Part shown: piece after piece, positions 57,062 to 64,000 of the stretch | Layout of the letters: each line of letters begins with the position of its first letter | Numbering within the stretch: position 1 is the stretch's first letter | DNA from: CASPLG01 sp965120375 | GTDB lineage: Bacteria; Bacillota; Clostridia; Oscillospirales; Acutalibacteraceae | Length of the DNA: 64,000 bases | Direction of reading: 5' to 3' | Assembly (NCBI GenBank): GCA_965120375.1 | Contig: CBCPMW010000008.1 | Span: 6,681-70,680 of the forward strand | Translations under genes and position numbers: made by a program | The notes under the pieces: generated by a model | The model's database searches: none | Told to the model about the DNA's origin: nothing | Seen by the model: only the letters and a program-made list of their open reading frames with translations

Positions 57062-57388
57062 ATGTACGCAGTATTAGAGAGTGGAGGAAAACAGTACAAG
57101 GTAAAAAAGGGGGATATTATTTTTGTTGAAAGGCTTTCGGGTGAGGAAGGAGCGTCAGTTGAATTTAAAGTTTTGGCTCTTTGTGACGAAAACGGACTGA
57201 AAATAGGTAACCCTTATATCGATTCAGCGAGAGTTTTAGGGAGTGTCCTAGAAACTAAGCGGGGAAAAAAGATAACTGTTTTTACTTACAAACCTAAAAA
57301 AAGTTGCAAAAGGAAGATGGGGCATCGCCAGTGGGTAACAAAACTTGAGATTAGCGAGATTGTTCCAGATGTAAGCTCGTATGCTTAA
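57062..57388 (+). CDS. rplU: 50S ribosomal protein L21
   Basis: L21 of the large subunit, 108 aa. Starts with MYAVLESGGKQYKVKKGD and has the conserved VFTYKPKKSCKRKMGHRQ region (L21 signature) near 77-94. Overlaps the next gene, prp, by 8 bases, so translation is coupled. Confidence 0.97.
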   Translation: MYAVLESGGKQYKVKKGDIIFVERLSGEEGASVEFKVLALCDENGLKIGNPYIDSARVLGSVLETKRGKKITVFTYKPKKSCKRKMGHRQWVTKLEISEIVPDVSSYA

Positions 57389-57707
57389 TGTGGAATTTTG
57401 CGCTTTGCAGGATGGCAGTTTAGTTGGTTTTTGTATAAAGGGTCACTGTGGATTTAGTGAATCTGGAACGGACATCGTTTGTGCAGCTGTTTCGTCGGCG
57501 GTTTACATGGTGGTAAACACATTTACTGATATACTTGGGGTGAGTCCCAAAGGTTTGTATGTGGGCAATGGTGAGATGAGATTTATTATACATAAACATG
57601 ATGAATCGCAGGGGAGATTACTGTTTCAGGGGCTAAAGTTACACTTATCTTCGCTAGAGGAAATATACCCAAAAAATATTAAGGTTAATTATGTGGAGGT
57701 TGTTTGA
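57381..57707 (+). CDS. prp: Ribosomal-processing cysteine protease Prp
   Basis: Prp removes the N-terminal extension of ribosomal protein L27 in Firmicutes. The 108-aa protein has the catalytic His in IKGHCGFSESG and the catalytic Cys in GTDIVCAAVSSA. It sits between L21 and L27 as always in this phylum. L27 encoded next carries the matching cleavage site. Confidence 0.96.
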   Translation: MLNVEFCALQDGSLVGFCIKGHCGFSESGTDIVCAAVSSAVYMVVNTFTDILGVSPKGLYVGNGEMRFIIHKHDESQGRLLFQGLKLHLSSLEEIYPKNIKVNYVEVV

Positions 57708-57709
57708 CT

Positions 57710-57991
57710 ATGCTAAAGATAAACATACAGCTATTTGCCCATAAAAAAGGGCTTGGGTCGACTAAAAATGGTCGTGATTCTAATCCGAAATATCTGGGGG
57801 TTAAAAGGTCTGATGGTCAATACGTGTTGACTGGAAACATTATTGTTACTCAGCGTGGAACTAAGATTCATCCTGGAAAAAACGTTAAAAGGGCTTCTAA
57901 TGACTCTCTTTTTGCGTTAATTGATGGAAGAGTTAAGTTTGAGCGCATGGGGAAACATCGCAAAAAAGCTAGCGTTTATGCTTGCAGTTAG
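57710..57991 (+). CDS. rpmA: 50S ribosomal protein L27 with Prp-cleaved extension
   Basis: L27 reaches into the peptidyl transferase centre. The frame (93 aa) begins with the extension MLKINIQLFA followed by HKKGLGSTKNGRDS; Prp is known to cut after such an LFA, exposing the functional N-terminus. I start at ATG 57710, after GGAGG at 57692-57696. An earlier TTG at 57704 is unlikely. Confidence 0.97.
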   Translation: MLKINIQLFAHKKGLGSTKNGRDSNPKYLGVKRSDGQYVLTGNIIVTQRGTKIHPGKNVKRASNDSLFALIDGRVKFERMGKHRKKASVYACS

Positions 57992-58031
57992 CAGATTTGG
58001 TTGGTGGTTTTTGTAAAGATAGGTGTGGAGC

Positions 58032-59300
58032 ATGTTTGCAGATACGGCAGTTATAACGGTTAGAGCGGGGTCTGGTGGGCATGGAGCCGTTTCTTTTCAC
58101 AGAGATAAGTTTACATCTTCCGGTGGGCCCGATGGGGGTAACGGCGGAAATGGTGGAGATGTAATATTTCAAGCTGATAAAGGGCTTTCTACGCTCGTCG
58201 ATTTTCGCTACAAAAGGAATTATTTGGCACAAAACGGAAGAGATGGATCGTCTGCAAAAAGAACCGGAAAAAGTGGCGACAATATGCTGATAACAGTTCC
58301 TTTGGGAACGGTTTTGAAAGATAACAAAAACGGGAGAATAATTGCGGATCTGTCTGATTTTAGGTCTGTGGTTGTTGCGAAGGGTGGCAAAGGTGGAGCT
58401 GGAAACATGAATTTTGCTACACCTACAAGACAGTCACCTCGATTTGCCAAACCCGGAACTTTAGGAGAAGAGCTGGAGCTGAAATTGGAGCTAAAACTTA
58501 TAGCAGACGTCGGAATCATTGGGTATCCAAATGTCGGCAAATCTACTCTCATTTCTGTGGTTAGTGCTGCAAAACCTCAAATAGCAAATTATCATTTTAC
58601 AACACTTTCCCCGGTTTTAGGTGTCGTAAAGTATAGTGGTGACTATTCGTTTGTGATGGCTGACATTCCCGGGTTGATAGAAGGAGCCTGGAAAGGTATT
58701 GGACTGGGGCATCAGTTTCTGAGACACATAGAGCGATGCAGGGTTTTTTTACATGTTGTTGATATTTCTGGGAGCGAGGGCAGAGATCCAGTAAAAGATT
58801 TTGAAATAATAAACAAAGAGCTTGAGAATTACAGCGCTGATCTTATGCAAAGACCTATGATTGTAGTTGGAAATAAATGTGAGCTTTCGGACAGTAAGTC
58901 TATAGAATTGTTTCGAAGGTATGTTGAGAAAAAGGGCTATAAGTTTTTTGCGATAAGCGCTGTTTCTCGAACTGGAGTGGGAAATCTCTTGGATGAAGTT
59001 GTTAAGGTTTTGCAAAAATCGCCAGATACGGTGATTTTTAGTCCCGATGAGACATACATTAGTGTTAAGAAAGATGAAGATGAGGTTTGTGTTGTTAAAA
59101 ATGGCGAAATTTATGAATTAAAGGAAAACTCAAGGCTGAGAAGTTTAGTAGATTCCGTTAATTTTTGTGATTATGATTCTATGAAGTATTTTCAAAGGAT
59201 GCTAATAAAGTATGGTGTAATTTCAGCTTTGAAAGGATCTGGAGCTAAAGAAGGGGACACTGTAAAGCTTTGTGGCATAGAGTTTGATTTTTTTGATTAA
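58032..59300 (+). CDS. obg: GTPase Obg (CgtA)
   Basis: Obg acts in 50S assembly and growth control. The glycine-rich Obg fold (1-158) has the typical GGxGG patterns, then the G domain with G1 GYPNVGKST, G3 DIPGLIEGA and G4 GNKCEL, and a C-terminal OCT domain (about 335-422). The switch reads GAWKGIGLGHQFLRH where GAHEG is usual. ATG 58032; the upstream GTG 58023 lies within the ribosome site GGTGTGGAG. Length 422 aa. Confidence 0.96.
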   Translation: MFADTAVITVRAGSGGHGAVSFHRDKFTSSGGPDGGNGGNGGDVIFQADKGLSTLVDFRYKRNYLAQNGRDGSSAKRTGKSGDNMLITVPLGTVLKDNKNGRIIADLSDFRSVVVAKGGKGGAGNMNFATPTRQSPRFAKPGTLGEELELKLELKLIADVGIIGYPNVGKSTLISVVSAAKPQIANYHFTTLSPVLGVVKYSGDYSFVMADIPGLIEGAWKGIGLGHQFLRHIERCRVFLHVVDISGSEGRDPVKDFEIINKELENYSADLMQRPMIVVGNKCELSDSKSIELFRRYVEKKGYKFFAISAVSRTGVGNLLDEVVKVLQKSPDTVIFSPDETYISVKKDEDEVCVVKNGEIYELKENSRLRSLVDSVNFCDYDSMKYFQRMLIKYGVISALKGSGAKEGDTVKLCGIEFDFFD

Positions 59301-59324
59301 ACTGAAAGGAGGGATGGCATTTTA

Positions 59325-59738
59325 GTGCAAGAAGCCAGTTTTTGTTGCGATTCCGGGTTTAATAAGCAGTTGAGTGTTTTGAAACTTGCTTTTTTGGGTG
59401 ATGCAGTTTTTGAGCTTTATGTAAGAAGATTTTTAGTTTATAAATATAGAGAGAAACTTGGAAAATTAAACGAGAGAAAATCTAAATTTTCTTGCTGCAG
59501 GGGGCAGTCATTTATACTAAAAAAAATATCAAAGTTTCTTACAGAAGAAGAAATTCGGATTTGTAAATCAGGGCAAAGTGCGCATATAAATAATTTTTCT
59601 AAAAAAGCTATTTTTTCGGAATATCGCAAAGCTACAGGGTTTGAGTGTTTGCTTGGGTATTTGTACATTAACAATAAAATGGAAAGAATTGAGCAAATAT
59701 TTAGTAAAGCGATGGCGGTTTGTGAAGAAGTTTATTAG
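59325..59738 (+). CDS. mrnC: Mini-ribonuclease III
   Basis: Mini-III is an RNase III without the dsRNA-binding domain that matures 23S rRNA. The catalytic-site motif LAFLGDAVFELYVR (near 21-34) and the second acidic motif TGFECLLGYLYINN are present. Length 137 aa. GTG start about 12 bases after GGAGGG. Conserved beside obg or cysS in Firmicutes. Confidence 0.9.
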   Translation: MQEASFCCDSGFNKQLSVLKLAFLGDAVFELYVRRFLVYKYREKLGKLNERKSKFSCCRGQSFILKKISKFLTEEEIRICKSGQSAHINNFSKKAIFSEYRKATGFECLLGYLYINNKMERIEQIFSKAMAVCEEVY

Positions 59739-59783
59739 GCGTTTAAGTTAATTGTTAATAAAAAATGGGGGTTAGAATTTTTT

Positions 59784-60023
59784 ATGAGTTGTGCAGGTCC
59801 GATTATGGGTGGAGTGGTGGCTCTTCTTGCTGTTTTGTTTGTTTTTTCTAAAATGTTCAGAATCTGGAAAGAGTATCTTGGGATAAGACAAATTGCTTCG
59901 AAAGTTTCAGAGTCCATTTCCAAATCTAGTTCGGAGTCCAGTACTGAATCCAACGCTGATTCTAATTCAGAGTCCAGTGCTGTATCCGGTTCTACGACTG
60001 ATTCAAGATCCACTAAAAAATAA
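59784..60023 (+). CDS. Small membrane protein with serine-rich tail (79 aa)
   Basis: One membrane helix (about 6-26) is followed by a basic segment and a 35-residue tail made of Ser, Glu, Asp, Asn and Thr in loose SSESS/TESNADS repeats. No family recognised. The ATG is preceded by GGGGG at 59766-59770. The strand bias and the repeat-like tail suggest a real gene, perhaps a surface or envelope peptide. Probably in one transcript with the next small gene. Confidence 0.55.
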   Translation: MSCAGPIMGGVVALLAVLFVFSKMFRIWKEYLGIRQIASKVSESISKSSSESSTESNADSNSESSAVSGSTTDSRSTKK

Positions 60024-60066
60024 TAAATCAAGTGATTATTAAAATATATTACGAGGAGAATTGCTT

Positions 60067-60258
60067 ATGGCAAAATCGAATAGTGAAACGATTTATCGTA
60101 TTTTTGAACTGGTAGGATTTACTTCATGTTTTATACTTACCATTATTAGTTGTGCTGGAATGCCTTTTAAAATTGCGAAAGTTATGAGAAACATGAAAGG
60201 GAGACAGTTTGAAGGTACATGGGATAAATTTAAATTTATTGTTACGGAAACATTTTAG
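60067..60258 (+). CDS. Small membrane protein (63 aa)
   Basis: A tiny protein with one hydrophobic helix (about 12-34, containing two cysteines) and a basic C-terminal half. ATG 60067 follows GAGGAG by 9 bases, a good site; the in-frame TTG 60061 is the alternative. No family recognised. Lies 44 bases after the other small membrane gene, convergent with the acyltransferase-like gene. Confidence 0.5.
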   Translation: MAKSNSETIYRIFELVGFTSCFILTIISCAGMPFKIAKVMRNMKGRQFEGTWDKFKFIVTETF

Positions 60259-60269
60259 GTAGATTAGAT

Positions 60270-60782
60270 TTAATGAGTTGCTTGTGGTGTTCTTAGCTTT
60301 TTATGTAGAAGTCTCCTTAGTCTTATTCTGTTGTATCGTTGTATGAATATGAAAGGTAGGTTTGTCATTATAGATATACATGAAAAAAGTAGAGCGTAGT
60401 AAAATGAATTTATTGCAAATGATATTAAAGCGAAAAAGCAGCACATGAAGTGGTTCCATTCTGCTCTGCAAGTTTCCAAAATAAACTCTTGGATGTAATC
60501 AATAGAAAGCCTCGAAAATTTTATAAGATGTCGTTTAGAGAATCCATTTCTTCCAATGTGTTGGGGAAGATGGTCTTTCCACTTTTTTATGAGAAGGGTT
60601 TCTGTATAAAACTTTCCACTTTTTTCCCAAGATTTTTCTTTAAAAATTTTTCCGTTTGGGTCTAAACGTCTTTTATCTATATTTACTGAAAATATAAAAA
60701 CCAGAGTATTCCATATCGTTATAAGAAAAAAATTCAAGACGATTATCTCTAGCGTGGAATATCTGCTCGTCATTTGTGTCAC
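60270..60782 (-). CDS. CrtO-like membrane acyltransferase
   Basis: A 170-aa membrane protein with the pattern of the family named for glycosyl-4,4'-diaponeurosporenoate acyltransferase (CrtO): RRLDPNGKIFKEKSWEKSGKF, then KWKDHLPQ, FILETCRAEWNH and NLPFIFIQRYNRIRL, with three membrane helices. Many Clostridia have such homologues without carotenoid genes, so the true substrate is probably another glycolipid or lipid. No carotenoid gene is in the window. It lies 6 bases after the lipoprotein gene and is likely cotranscribed with it. Confidence 0.75.
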   Translation of the reverse strand: MTQMTSRYSTLEIIVLNFFLITIWNTLVFIFSVNIDKRRLDPNGKIFKEKSWEKSGKFYTETLLIKKWKDHLPQHIGRNGFSKRHLIKFSRLSIDYIQEFILETCRAEWNHFMCCFFALISFAINSFYYALLFSCISIMTNLPFIFIQRYNRIRLRRLLHKKLRTPQATH

Positions 60783-60788
60783 TCCTTT

Positions 60789-61241
60789 TTACTTGATGCT
60801 TTGAAGTTTTTCTCTTGCTTGTTCAAATTTATCTTCAGCCAATTTTATATTTTCTTTACGCTCATTACCTAGTGCGAGGGGAACGTTGGTTTTGTATAGC
60901 AGAAGACCCTCTTTGTAAAGATCATACGCTTCCATCATGCTGTTGTAATGGTCAAGCGATTCGTCAGGAACTTTGGGTCCGAGATCGTTTTTTAGGTAGT
61001 CAATAAGTTCAATTGTGGAATCAATAAGGCCATTGAGTCTTTCTACTGAAGCCGAAGTTCCAGTAAACGTTTCAATCTGATCTAAAACGTCTCCAATCAT
61101 GTTGTTAAATTTTAGATTCTGTTTTACCACTATTTTTACGTATTCTGGATTTGTTATTTTGTCACTATTTTTAAAAAACGAGCACGCGGAAAATATCAAC
61201 AAAATAGCACAAAAAATTGAGAGTTTAATTATATTTTTCAT
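60789..61241 (-). CDS. Lipoprotein of unknown function
   Basis: A 150-aa lipoprotein: signal peptide with lipobox IFSAC placing the lipidated cysteine at residue 20, followed by a helical, charged domain (coiled-coil-like, about 35-150). No family recognised. ATG 61241 lies 6 bases after AGGGGA; the frame open to 61280 is not used. Client of the Lsp encoded at 15.2 kb. Confidence 0.8.
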   Translation of the reverse strand: MKNIIKLSIFCAILLIFSACSFFKNSDKITNPEYVKIVVKQNLKFNNMIGDVLDQIETFTGTSASVERLNGLIDSTIELIDYLKNDLGPKVPDESLDHYNSMMEAYDLYKEGLLLYKTNVPLALGNERKENIKLAEDKFEQAREKLQSIK

Positions 61242-61338
61242 AAAGATTCCCCTAATATGTGATCCATCTTTATATAGCATGGTACCACATATGTTTTTTC
61301 ATGTCAATTATGATTAAATAACTAATTTTGGAAAAAGC

Positions 61339-61367
61339 TTGACTATTTTTAATAATTGTGTTACCCT
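61339..61367 (+). promoter_or_regulatory. Promoter of tRNA-Ser
   Basis: TTGACT (61339-61344) and TACCCT (61362-61367) with a 17-base spacer, 12 bases before the tRNA gene. Confidence 0.55.
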
Positions 61368-61378
61368 CATGGAGGTGT

Positions 61379-61471
61379 GGAGAGGTGTCCGAGTTGGCCG
61401 AAGGAGCACGACTGGAAATCGTGTAAACCATTAAACTGGTTTCTGGGGTTCGAATCCCCATCTCTCCGCCA
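61379..61471 (+). tRNA. trnS: tRNA-Ser (anticodon GGA)
   Basis: A class II tRNA. Acceptor GGAGAGG pairs with TCTCTCC, the anticodon arm is CACGA-CTGGAAA-TCGTG with anticodon GGA (reads UCC and UCU), a long variable arm follows, and the T arm GGGGTTCGAATCCCC is perfect. Discriminator G and an encoded CCA end the gene at 61471. Confidence 0.97.
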
Positions 61472-61500
61472 TATAATGTATACAAAATTGATACAATGTA

Positions 61501-61523
61501 AAAGCCCAGTATTACTGGGCTTT
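61501..61523 (+). terminator. Terminator-like hairpin after tRNA-Ser
   Basis: AAAGCCCAGT (61501-61510) pairs exactly with ACTGGGCTTT (61514-61523) around a 3-base loop, 30 bases after the tRNA. The following bases are GTAGCGTTTT, so the T-run is slightly delayed. Confidence 0.7.
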
Positions 61524-61648
61524 GTAGCGTTTTGAATCTAATTTTATATATGAATTTTAAGGGATTTTTTACTCCTTTTTGAGCTTTCCGTATGAATGTA
61601 TGCAACCGGTTGAATATGTTCACACAGTTGAAATTTATAAAAATAATC

Positions 61649-61674
61649 ATCCGCCAATATTTTTATTGACGGAT
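61649..61674 (+). terminator. Second hairpin in the tRNA-Ser to ART gap
   Basis: ATCCGCCAATA and TATTGACGGAT pair with one mismatch around TTTT, followed by the T-rich TTGTTATTTGTTTC. It lies in a 350-base gene-free stretch (61472-61822) that otherwise holds only the tRNA terminator and the promoter of the next gene. No gene lies directly before it, so it may end a small RNA or be a backup stop. Confidence 0.4.
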
Positions 61675-61822
61675 TTGTTATTTGTTTCTTAAATTATTTT
61701 TTTTGTCAGTTTAAAAATGGTCAAGAAGCATCTTTGAATTTTTAGAAATATTGATGAATAAAGGGAATTTAATTAAGTATAATGCACAAATAATTGCAAA
61801 AAGTCCTAAAAATAGAAAATTA

Positions 61823-61851
61823 TTGACTTTATTTTTTAGTTATTATACAAT
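61823..61851 (+). promoter_or_regulatory. Promoter of the ADP-ribosyltransferase gene
   Basis: TTGACT (61823-61828) and TACAAT (61846-61851) with a 17-base spacer, giving a leader of about 33 bases. Confidence 0.65.
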
Positions 61852-61890
61852 ATACAATGACAATATTTAAGAGTAAGGGAGTGCATTAAA

Positions 61891-62730
61891 ATGTCAGGTA
61901 AAAGTAAGGATGATAGTTATTTAAAAAATAGTAAGATTGACAAAGAATTTGATTATCTAAACACGGTAATAAAACAGTCTAGAAAATGGGATTCTATAGA
62001 TATTCTTAATGACCTTATTGAAAGGTGTAGAAAAACAAAATCTCCTAAGATGGCAGAGATGGGAACAATTTTTGAAACGTTACTACGCAAATATGTTGAA
62101 TGCAAAGAGTGCTATTACTACAATGGTATACCTAGAGGTAATTATAAAATAACTGGGAATCCGTTTGACAAGCTTTTAACTTCTAAACAGGAAAAACTCG
62201 TAAAAGAGTATATAAGTCCAGAACTTTTTAAAAAGATGACAGTGGAACTTAGAACACTTGGAAAATATTTAAAAGGAGCTTGTACAATTGAAGATATGAC
62301 GGTTTATAGAGGAATTCCTTATGAGGTTTTGCGATCGTTAATGGGTAGTGTGAGAATAAGTTTTCCGGATTTGGGTAGGTTTTTAAAAGGAGAAGAAAAA
62401 GGTGCTGTTAAACGCGCTAGGCTTGATGAGCTTAAACACGCTTTGGAAGAGGTTGAATCCCGGAATCCTATAACAAGAGAAAAATCTTTTATGAGCACTA
62501 GTGAGAAAAGGTACGTCACGTGGGGTTTCGGAATAGTTCGTCTTGATATTACCGTTCCTAAAGGAACAAAAGGAGGACTGAAGTGCAACACCATATTAAC
62601 CCATAATAAGTATGCAGAAGAAGTTGAGGTACTTTTTCCTCAGGGGACCCAGTTGAAATGGAAAAGAGGCGGCTTTACGAATTTTTTTAATCTGAGTCAG
62701 TTTTTGTATTTCGACATTGAGGTGGTTTGA
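61891..62730 (+). CDS. ADP-ribosyltransferase (R-S-E exoenzyme type)
   Basis: A 279-aa protein. The C-terminal part (about 120-260) matches the ADP-ribosyltransferase exoenzyme family with all three catalytic motifs: Arg140 in TVYRG, the STS motif at 202-204 in SFMSTS, and the ExE motif E244-V245-E246 in AEEVEVLFPQGT. TVPKGTKGG near 221-229 and the closing PQGTQLKWK are typical. ExE types modify arginine in targets such as actin. The N-terminal 110 residues are helical and unassigned. No signal peptide, so delivery would need a specialised system. GGGAG lies before ATG. No immunity gene is evident. Confidence 0.85.
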   Translation: MSGKSKDDSYLKNSKIDKEFDYLNTVIKQSRKWDSIDILNDLIERCRKTKSPKMAEMGTIFETLLRKYVECKECYYYNGIPRGNYKITGNPFDKLLTSKQEKLVKEYISPELFKKMTVELRTLGKYLKGACTIEDMTVYRGIPYEVLRSLMGSVRISFPDLGRFLKGEEKGAVKRARLDELKHALEEVESRNPITREKSFMSTSEKRYVTWGFGIVRLDITVPKGTKGGLKCNTILTHNKYAEEVEVLFPQGTQLKWKRGGFTNFFNLSQFLYFDIEVV

Positions 62731-63200
62731 ATAAATTCAGCTATTTTTAAAATTAACGCATGAACAAAAATTGTGTTTATAGAACACATAACGGAAAGTT
62801 TCAATCTAACAAAGAATTTAAAAGTTCTATTTTACGATCGTTTATGAAGCCGGTTATTTCTTTATATTTAAGATTTATGGATGGCAAAATATCTATAGAA
62901 TTTACAGCTTCAAAAACTATCCATTATTTTGTGTAAGTTTATAACAGGTGATTTAGGCATACATAGGGGATAAAAGTAAATAAACACTACCTTTACGCAC
63001 ATTTTTGGATTTTAAAAGTCCGAATAAATTAAGTTAATAGGTTTTAAAATGAACATTTTTGAAAGCATGAAAGTAGAGTTTAACGGACTAAGCTGTGAAC
63101 ACATCACAAAATATGTAAGCAATTTCTGGAAGCCAACCATCTAAATACGTGATATTTTTGTGTTAATTTATATCGTAAACTCACAATTTAAAAGTTTATA
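62731..63200. other. Gene-poor gap after the ADP-ribosyltransferase
   Basis: About 470 bases. Two short plus-strand frames (58 codons at 62760 and 31 codons at 63049) start with ATG but have no convincing ribosome site. They may be remnants of a gene or chance. No hairpin terminator, repeat or RNA motif stands out. Confidence 0.5.
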
Positions 63201-63229
63201 TTGACAAAAATAATCTAATTTTATACAAC
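63201..63229 (+). promoter_or_regulatory. Promoter of the last gene
   Basis: Perfect TTGACA (63201-63206) and TACAAC (63224-63229), 17 bases apart, about 45 bases before the start codon. Confidence 0.65.
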
Positions 63230-63274
63230 ATTCTTGTGTATTTGATCACATAAAATTAGAAGGGGGTGTTTCAT

Positions 63275-64000
63275 ATGCCGATGAAAAAGGTAAAACCAGA
63301 GGATTGTAAATTTAAAGATGATTATGTGATACAAGCTAATAAGAAAAAAGACTTAAAAAAACTTGTAAATGGATTAAATGAAATAGTAGAAATGATTGAT
63401 AATTTTATTTGTGATCTAGGTGATTTTGCACTCGGAAAAATTAATGGAATATTTGAAAAGATTTTTGAAGGAAAATATAAGTGCCATAGGAGTTATATGA
63501 TAGGTTTTTCAGGTGACGTAGCATCTGTTGTACAAGTGTTTAGAGAGAGGGTAGAATGTCACGCTGGAGAGTTTATATCAGAAGTTCAGAATGACGACAC
63601 AAAAACTATTGGACAAAAATTAAAACAAATTGCTAAGTTTAAAAAAGAATGTGAAGAACATGTTCTTAGTGAGCTCTATGGAAGCTGTAAAAATGGTGGG
63701 TTTTCTAAAATATGTGGTCCAGTTGCTTTAGAGTCTATAAGAAAAAAACAAAATAATAAACTTAGACAGTTAGACGATAAATTAAGAATCTGGCTTAGGG
63801 ATATTCAATCTGAGATTACCTCTAATGATATTGTCTCTGAGAGAAGCAATTTTTATTTGGATTCACCAGCCCACAAAGAAGCAATGCTGAGAAGAACATG
63901 TAAAGCGTTGAGAAATCTTCAACAGGTATGTTCAGCAAGAGCAGGCAGGTTAAGTAAGGACGATTCGATAATATTGAAGAGATTTTTCAGTGATGATCCT
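63275..64000 (+). CDS. Unknown protein, partial (runs past window end)
   Basis: An open frame of at least 242 codons that continues beyond position 64000. ATG 63275 follows AGGGGG by 7 bases. The visible part is helical, charged and cysteine-containing, with no signal peptide and no membrane helix; an amphipathic stretch near 30-60 (LVNGLNEIVEMIDNF) and basic/acidic helices follow. I recognise no family. It shares the promoter type and neighbourhood with the ADP-ribosyltransferase, so a secreted or host-directed role is possible but speculative. Confidence 0.75.
   Translation, partial: MPMKKVKPEDCKFKDDYVIQANKKKDLKKLVNGLNEIVEMIDNFICDLGDFALGKINGIFEKIFEGKYKCHRSYMIGFSGDVASVVQVFRERVECHAGEFISEVQNDDTKTIGQKLKQIAKFKKECEEHVLSELYGSCKNGGFSKICGPVALESIRKKQNNKLRQLDDKLRIWLRDIQSEITSNDIVSERSNFYLDSPAHKEAMLRRTCKALRNLQQVCSARAGRLSKDDSIILKRFFSDDP

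Noticed and set aside
61270..61650. Minus-strand frame of 126 codons across tRNA-Ser
   Set aside because: It is the antisense of the tRNA gene (contains the well-known false GGEMGIRTPE peptide) and has no ribosome site.
62760..62936. 58-codon plus-strand frame as a gene
   Set aside because: No ribosome binding site, no recognisable family and a composition like the surrounding non-coding DNA.
1..64000. CRISPR arrays, insertion sequences, rRNA genes, prophage
   Set aside because: Looked for regularly spaced repeats, transposase motifs, rRNA segments and phage head/tail operons; none seen. The single CIS-like gene is not enough to call a prophage.

Overview
This is a 64 kb stretch of an AT-rich, low-GC Gram-positive chromosome, most likely class Clostridia. 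The gene order supports this: miaB-ylbF-mutS-mutL-miaA, sepF-divIVA-ileS-lspA-rluD, rplS-lepB-rbgA-rnhB-yraN, tig-clpP-clpX-lon-engB, rny-ymdB and rplU-prp-rpmA-obg-mrnC are all classic Firmicute/Clostridia blocks. The organism has a Gram-positive division set (SepF, DivIVA), RNase Y, Mini-III and Prp. TTG and GTG starts are common. Two intact MFS-independent ABC half-exporters and several lineage-specific proteins sit between the housekeeping blocks. I saw no insertion sequence, transposase, CRISPR array or rRNA gene. A host-associated, somewhat reduced genome (for example a gut or protist symbiont) fits the injection-system-like gene, the ADP-ribosyltransferase and the stripped-down Kdp operon, but this is inference.

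Layout. 1-2 kb: the 5' part of the RNase P RNA and an unknown tail-anchored coiled-coil protein, both on the minus strand. 2-16.6 kb: tRNA modification (MiaB, MiaA), mismatch repair (MutS, MutL), cell division (SepF, DivIVA), isoleucyl-tRNA synthetase, lipoprotein signal peptidase and an rRNA pseudouridine synthase. 16.9-23 kb: polyphosphate kinase, then on the minus strand a radical SAM protein, enolase and a phosphoglucomutase. 23.1-25.6 kb: a surface leucine-rich-repeat protein with a polytopic membrane protein and a PrsW protease. 25.6-29.1 kb: a heterodimeric ABC exporter. 29.2-33.1 kb: a consensus promoter driving a contractile-injection-system tube-like protein and a 991-residue acidic repeat protein. 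33.2-36.6 kb: a kdpABC operon whose kdpB has cleanly lost its catalytic P and N domains. 36.6-40.3 kb (minus): split transketolase, cytidine deaminase and a 3D-domain cell-wall protein. 40.7-45.5 kb: L19 with leader, signal peptidase I, RbgA, RNase HII, YraN, a dipeptidase and a phosphoesterase. 45.6-56.5 kb: trigger factor, ClpP, ClpX, Lon, EngB, LysA, RNase Y, YmdB and RlmB. 57-59.7 kb: L21, Prp, L27, Obg and Mini-III. 59.8-64 kb: an accessory tail with two tiny membrane proteins, a CrtO-like acyltransferase, a lipoprotein, tRNA-Ser(GGA), an ADP-ribosyltransferase and an unknown protein that runs off the end.

The two strongest points for follow-up are the kdpABC operon at 33.2-36.6 kb and the dispersed set of presumed host-interaction genes. 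In the first, KdpB keeps all seven predicted membrane helices and an actuator-like domain but has no phosphorylation or nucleotide-binding domain, while the open frames, ribosome binding sites and spacing stay intact. This would be a Kdp complex without an ATPase. In the second, the CIS-tube-like gene with its repeat-protein partner (29.2-33.1 kb) and the R-S-ExE ADP-ribosyltransferase with its unknown neighbour (61.9-64 kb) all lie behind near-consensus TTGACA/T-17-TAxAAx promoters. Together they could be parts of an injection apparatus and its cargo. No search could be run, so all family names rest on recognised motifs and gene order.
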